A DNA stretch of 8,802 bases from CAYJIX01 sp964370375 (lineage in GTDB: Bacteria > Desulfobacterota > Desulfovibrionia > Desulfovibrionales > Desulfovibrionaceae): positions 1 to 8,802 of the forward strand of contig CAYJIX010000075.1 in assembly GCA_964370375.1 (NCBI GenBank), given 5' to 3'. Positions 6,926 to 8,802 of the stretch are shown piece by piece; within the stretch, counting starts at the first letter, position 1, and each line of letters begins with the position of its first letter. Position numbers and translations under genes: made by a program. The notes under the pieces were generated by a model. The model made no database searches, was not told the DNA's origin, and saw only the letters and a list, made by a program, of their open reading frames with translations.

Positions 6926-7465
6926 ATGAGCTTACATACTGTTATTTTGGGACTTGGCAATATCTTGTACGCAGACGAAGGCATTGGCGTGCGCGCCGCT
7001 GAATATTTGCATAAAGCCTATACCTTTCCATCATCGGTTGAGATTGTGGACGGCGGCACACAAGGGCTTGCCCTGCTTGATTATGTGGAACGAGCTGACC
7101 GCTTGCTTGTGCTGGATGCTGTGGATTTTGGCTTAGCTCCGGGGACTGTTGTTTGCAAAGGCGCAGCAGAGGTTCCGCGCTATTTGACGGGGCAAAAACA
7201 TTCGGTGCATCAAAACAGCTTTTCAGAAGTTTTGGCCTTAGCTGCCTTGCGTGATGCCGCGCCAAAAGATTTGGTGCTTATAGGCATGCATCCTGTTTCT
7301 TTAAGCCTTGGCGGTACGTTGTCTGATATTGCAAAGACCAAAGGCTTGCCTGCCATGGTTTCAATGGCGTTACACACACTACATTATTGGCATATTTTAC
7401 CAATGCCCAGCCTTCATTCTCGTTCATTGCATGAACCTTGCTTGCGGATGGAGGCGTTTATGTAG
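6926..7465 (+). CDS. hyaD: Hydrogenase maturation endopeptidase (HyaD/HoxM family)
   Basis: This 179-residue cytoplasmic protease removes the C-terminal tail of the large subunit after nickel insertion, cutting after H581 of DPCLACATH. The N-terminus VILGLGNILYADEGIG is the family signature. The nickel-sensing residues known from HybD are present: E18 (YADEGIG), D64 (LVLDAVD) and H95 (HSVHQ). The motif VDGGTQG (41-47) is also typical. The body is normal to about residue 157; the tail (PSLHSRSLHEPCLRMEAFM) is less conserved in the family. It starts four bases after the cytochrome stop and is the last recognisable gene of the cluster. No hyaE/hyaF-type chaperone gene and no hyp gene follows within the window, so the general [NiFe] assembly genes must lie elsewhere. 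Confidence 0.95.
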   Translation: MSLHTVILGLGNILYADEGIGVRAAEYLHKAYTFPSSVEIVDGGTQGLALLDYVERADRLLVLDAVDFGLAPGTVVCKGAAEVPRYLTGQKHSVHQNSFSEVLALAALRDAAPKDLVLIGMHPVSLSLGGTLSDIAKTKGLPAMVSMALHTLHYWHILPMPSLHSRSLHEPCLRMEAFM

Positions 7466-7532
7466 GTGGTTGAAAAAGGGCAAGATGCTTTGCATGGATT
7501 TTTTTGTCTGCGCACAGCTTTCGCGCTGCAAC

Positions 7533-7607
7533 GTCACTGCGAGGACGAACACCACGCGCGGGCTACCGCCCACTGCTGGTACAAGCGCAGTGAGGACGCG
7601 GCAGTCC
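7533..7607. repeat. Dispersed repeat related to the left-edge tandem unit
   Basis: Positions 7548-7558 (AACACCACGCG) match 11 bases of the 36-bp tandem unit exactly. The following GGCT and CACTGCTGG segments match further with small differences. Around this core, CACTGCG (7534-7540) is inverted against CGCAGTG (7586-7592), and GAGGACG occurs twice in direct orientation (7541-7547 and 7592-7598). GGGC-TACC-GCCC forms a small hairpin inside. The CACTGCGAGGACG...GGCAGTCC layout resembles short dispersed non-coding repeats known in many bacteria; family membership is an inference. Confidence 0.6.
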
Positions 7608-7620
7608 ATGTCTTTTTTTC

Positions 7621-7654
7621 ATGCACTACGCTTTGCTTGTGCATCTTTTTTTTT
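7621..7654 (+). terminator. Candidate rho-independent terminator of the hydrogenase cluster
   Basis: ATGCAC (7621-7626) pairs with GTGCAT (7639-7644), followed by a C and a run of nine Ts (7646-7654). The stem has six pairs with two possible inner GC pairs. It is the first T-run hairpin of reasonable quality after the protease stop, about 155 bases downstream. Confidence 0.5.
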
Positions 7655-7657
7655 GTT

Positions 7658-7679
7658 GTACAAGGCTTGCGCCTTGTAC
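7658..7679. repeat. Perfect 9-bp hairpin
   Basis: GTACAAGGC (7658-7666) and GCCTTGTAC (7671-7679) pair perfectly around the loop TTGC. Only a weak T-rich stretch follows (CGTTCTTTTG). It may back up the preceding terminator or be part of the repeat cluster. Confidence 0.7.
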
Positions 7680-7684
7680 CGTTC

Positions 7685-7837
7685 TTTTGTGGTATTTGCG
7701 CGAAATTCGACTTACTCAGGATACAACAAAAATCAATCACTTTACGGCGAAGCAAAGCTCCGCCTATTCTTGATTTTTGGTCGCATTGACTTGCGTCAAC
7801 GCTCCAAAAAATCTTATAATTTCGCAATACCACAAAA
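7685..7837. repeat. 153-bp foldback element with alternative inner pairings
   Basis: The outer arms 7685-7707 (starting TTTTGTGGTATT) and 7818-7837 (ending AATACCACAAAA) are inverted copies with small indels. Inside, CAAAAATCAA (7727-7736) pairs perfectly with TTGATTTTTG (7770-7779). This encloses GGCGAAGC/GCTCCGCC (7746-7753 and 7757-7764, one mismatch). Next to it, GCATTGAC-TTGC-GTCAACGC (7783-7802) forms a second hairpin. The strand 7772-7780 (GATTTTTGG) can instead pair with CCAAAAAATC (7803-7812). No transposase or coding content is visible. It could be a miniature inverted-repeat element or a structured RNA. Confidence 0.6.
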
Positions 7838-7845
7838 ACCAGCAC

Positions 7846-7918
7846 CCCGTTTTTTTGCACTACTAGATGGGCGTCATGTCTTGTCTGGTCAATCAATGTT
7901 AGGATGCAAAAAAACGGG
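7846..7918. repeat. Perfect 14-bp inverted repeat around a 45-bp loop
   Basis: CCCGTTTTTTTGCA (7846-7859) and TGCAAAAAAACGGG (7905-7918) are exact reverse complements separated by 45 bases. They begin eight bases after the preceding foldback ends. The function is unknown. Confidence 0.75.
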
Positions 7919-7926
7919 TTCTCGAA

Positions 7927-7968
7927 ATCCCCCCCTTTTCATTCCCCCCCCTTAGCGCAAGGGGGGAT
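7927..7968. repeat. C-tract/G-tract hairpins with competing arms
   Basis: Seven Cs (7929-7935) and eight Cs (7944-7951) are followed by six Gs (7961-7966). CCCCCCTT (7946-7953) pairs with AAGGGGGG (7959-7966), or ATCCCCCC (7927-7934) pairs with GGGGGGAT (7961-7968). Homopolymer tracts of this length are prone to slippage. Confidence 0.6.
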
Positions 7969-8002
7969 AGGTCGCGCTTTGCGCATCAAACAATTTGGAG
8001 AG

Positions 8003-8082
8003 TCCTGCACGAGTATTTTTTAACTTTATTTTTGTGCTTTTGTGATACATTTTCATTTGCTTGAACATTTACTTGTGCAGGA
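8003..8082. repeat. AT-rich segment bounded by a 12-bp inverted repeat
   Basis: TCCTGCACGAGT (8003-8014) and ACTTGTGCAGGA (8071-8082) are inverted copies with one mismatch, 56 bases apart. The enclosed stretch is strongly AT-rich and includes a poor promoter-like pair (TTAACT at 8020-8025, GATACA around 8044). It might hold the yedF promoter or an operator pair, but no known regulator site is recognised. Confidence 0.5.
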
Positions 8083-8221
8083 GAAAAGGCGTTTGTTTTC
8101 TTCCTTACTACCTTCATCTTGCGCAGGCGGCTCAAAATATGTACAATTTGTCCAGCAAGACGAACTTTGCACAGCTACAAAAGCCTTTCGCATGCAACCT
8201 TTCATCCAATAACGAGCGATT

Positions 8222-8802
8222 ATGAGCAACTTTACCCTTAATTGCCAAGGCATGCCCTGCCCGGAACCAGTTGTGCTGTGCCGCAACACCATCAACGAAA
8301 AAGCACCTGAATCCTTAGAAGTGATTGTGGATAACGCCGCTGCCCTTGAAAACGTAAGCCGCTTTTTAACACGCCAAGGCTACACGGTGCAGTCAGAAGC
8401 GCAAGGCGAACTTTGGCGTATCAATGGCGTTTTGCACGGCCCCCTTGCTGCCCAAAACGAAGCCGCCCCTGCAAAAAACGTAGCCACGCCCGAACAAATT
8501 GCAGAGCGCAAAACCGTTGTTTTGCTCACGTCAGCCCTTTTGGGGCAAGGCGATGAGCTTCTTGGCACAAAGCTTATGGAAAATTTTTTGGCAACCTTGC
8601 CTGAACTTGGCGAGGAATTATGGCAGGTGATTTTGCTCAACAGTGCCGTGCAGTTAACCGCTGTGCCAGGCAAAAATGTGGACAGCTTGCAACGCCTTGA
8701 GGAGCTTGGCGTAACCGTGCTTGTGTGCGGTGCCTGCCTTGACTTTTACAAACTTTTAGAAGCTAAAAAAGTCGGCCAAACCACCAACATGCTTGATGTT
8801 GT
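8222..8802 (+). CDS. yedF: Sulfurtransferase-like selenium metabolism protein YedF (partial, runs off the right edge)
   Basis: The first 193 codons are present; the family is about 200 residues, so only the last few are missing. Residues 1-72 form a TusA/SirA-like domain with the thiol motif GMPCPEP (C13, P14, P16). After a linker rich in Ala, Pro and Glu (76-96), residues 97-193 form a DsrE-like domain with the pair CGAC (C169, C172). This fusion is the YedF family that accompanies selenium-incorporation genes; a role in handling reactive sulfur or selenium is inferred, and its exact reaction is not established. The start is ATG at 8222: an in-frame TAA at 8210-8212 rules out extension. The ribosome-binding site is weak (GAG at 8214-8216). 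The gene is separated from the hydrogenase cluster by 756 bases, so co-transcription is unlikely. Further selenium genes may lie to the right. Confidence 0.9.
   Translation, partial: MSNFTLNCQGMPCPEPVVLCRNTINEKAPESLEVIVDNAAALENVSRFLTRQGYTVQSEAQGELWRINGVLHGPLAAQNEAAPAKNVATPEQIAERKTVVLLTSALLGQGDELLGTKLMENFLATLPELGEELWQVILLNSAVQLTAVPGKNVDSLQRLEELGVTVLVCGACLDFYKLLEAKKVGQTTNMLDV

Larger units (their letters stand above)
7466..8221. other. Palindrome-rich region without a convincing gene
   Basis: These 756 bases separate the protease from yedF. Several frames are open for 60-215 codons, but they overlap on both strands and have no start signals. They also run through hairpins and homopolymer tracts and give compositionally odd peptides, so I call none of them a gene. 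From left to right the region holds a segment akin to the left-edge tandem unit, a terminator-like hairpin, a perfect 9-bp hairpin, a 153-bp foldback, a 14-bp inverted repeat, paired C-tracts facing a G-tract, and an AT-rich stretch bounded by a 12-bp inverted repeat. Transcription of yedF must begin inside it or enter from upstream. Confidence 0.7.

Noticed and set aside
7308..7955. 215-residue plus-strand ORF
   Set aside because: It overlaps the protease gene out of frame and then crosses two terminator-like hairpins and the foldback; composition is not protein-like.
8040..8060. CRP/HcpR-type operator (TTGTGA half-site)
   Set aside because: Only one half-site fits; the second half (TTCATT) does not match the palindrome.
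8053..8295. 80-residue minus-strand ORF
   Set aside because: It is antisense to the start of yedF and lacks a recognisable domain or start signal.

Overview
The window looks like chromosomal DNA of a Gram-negative, hydrogen-oxidising bacterium of middling GC content. A Desulfovibrionales-like host is my best guess. It rests on the style of ribosomal protein S20 and on a YedF-type selenium-metabolism protein beside a periplasmic-facing [NiFe] hydrogenase. This is inference from remembered families; no search was run.

Layout. Positions 1-235 hold an array of six identical 36-bp tandem units plus a partial seventh, entering from the left edge. Positions 236-545 contain no gene but carry a strong, probably bidirectional, rho-independent terminator (321-381). 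rpsT (546-809, minus strand) follows, with a GTG start, a good ribosome-binding site and a clear sigma70 promoter (870-898). Next is an N-acyl-D-amino-acid deacylase (1052-2653, minus strand). A 248-bp divergent intergenic region separates it from the hydrogenase cluster.

The core of the window is a compact four-gene plus-strand hydrogenase cluster. It encodes the Tat-exported small subunit (2902-4002), the large subunit (4100-5890), a membrane di-haem b-type cytochrome (6178-6921) and the maturation protease (6926-7465). All residues expected of the oxygen-tolerant membrane-bound (MBH/Hyd-1, group 1d-like) enzymes are present, including the two extra cysteines that build a [4Fe-3S] proximal cluster. 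The model is that the protease clips the C-terminal tail of the nickel-loaded large subunit, the small subunit's Tat signal exports the folded dimer, a C-terminal helix anchors it, and the cytochrome passes electrons from H2 to the quinone pool. The accessory genes seen in well-studied oxygen-tolerant systems (hyaE/hyaF type) and the hyp genes are not in this window.

Downstream, 7466-8221 is a 756-bp stretch with no convincing gene. It is packed with inverted repeats, including a segment resembling the left-edge tandem unit and a large foldback with a strand that can pair two ways. The window ends inside yedF (8222 to the edge), a TusA-like plus DsrE-like fusion associated with selenium metabolism.

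The items most worth following are the oxygen-tolerance signature, the structured intergenic region between the large subunit and the cytochrome, and the repeat-rich island before yedF.
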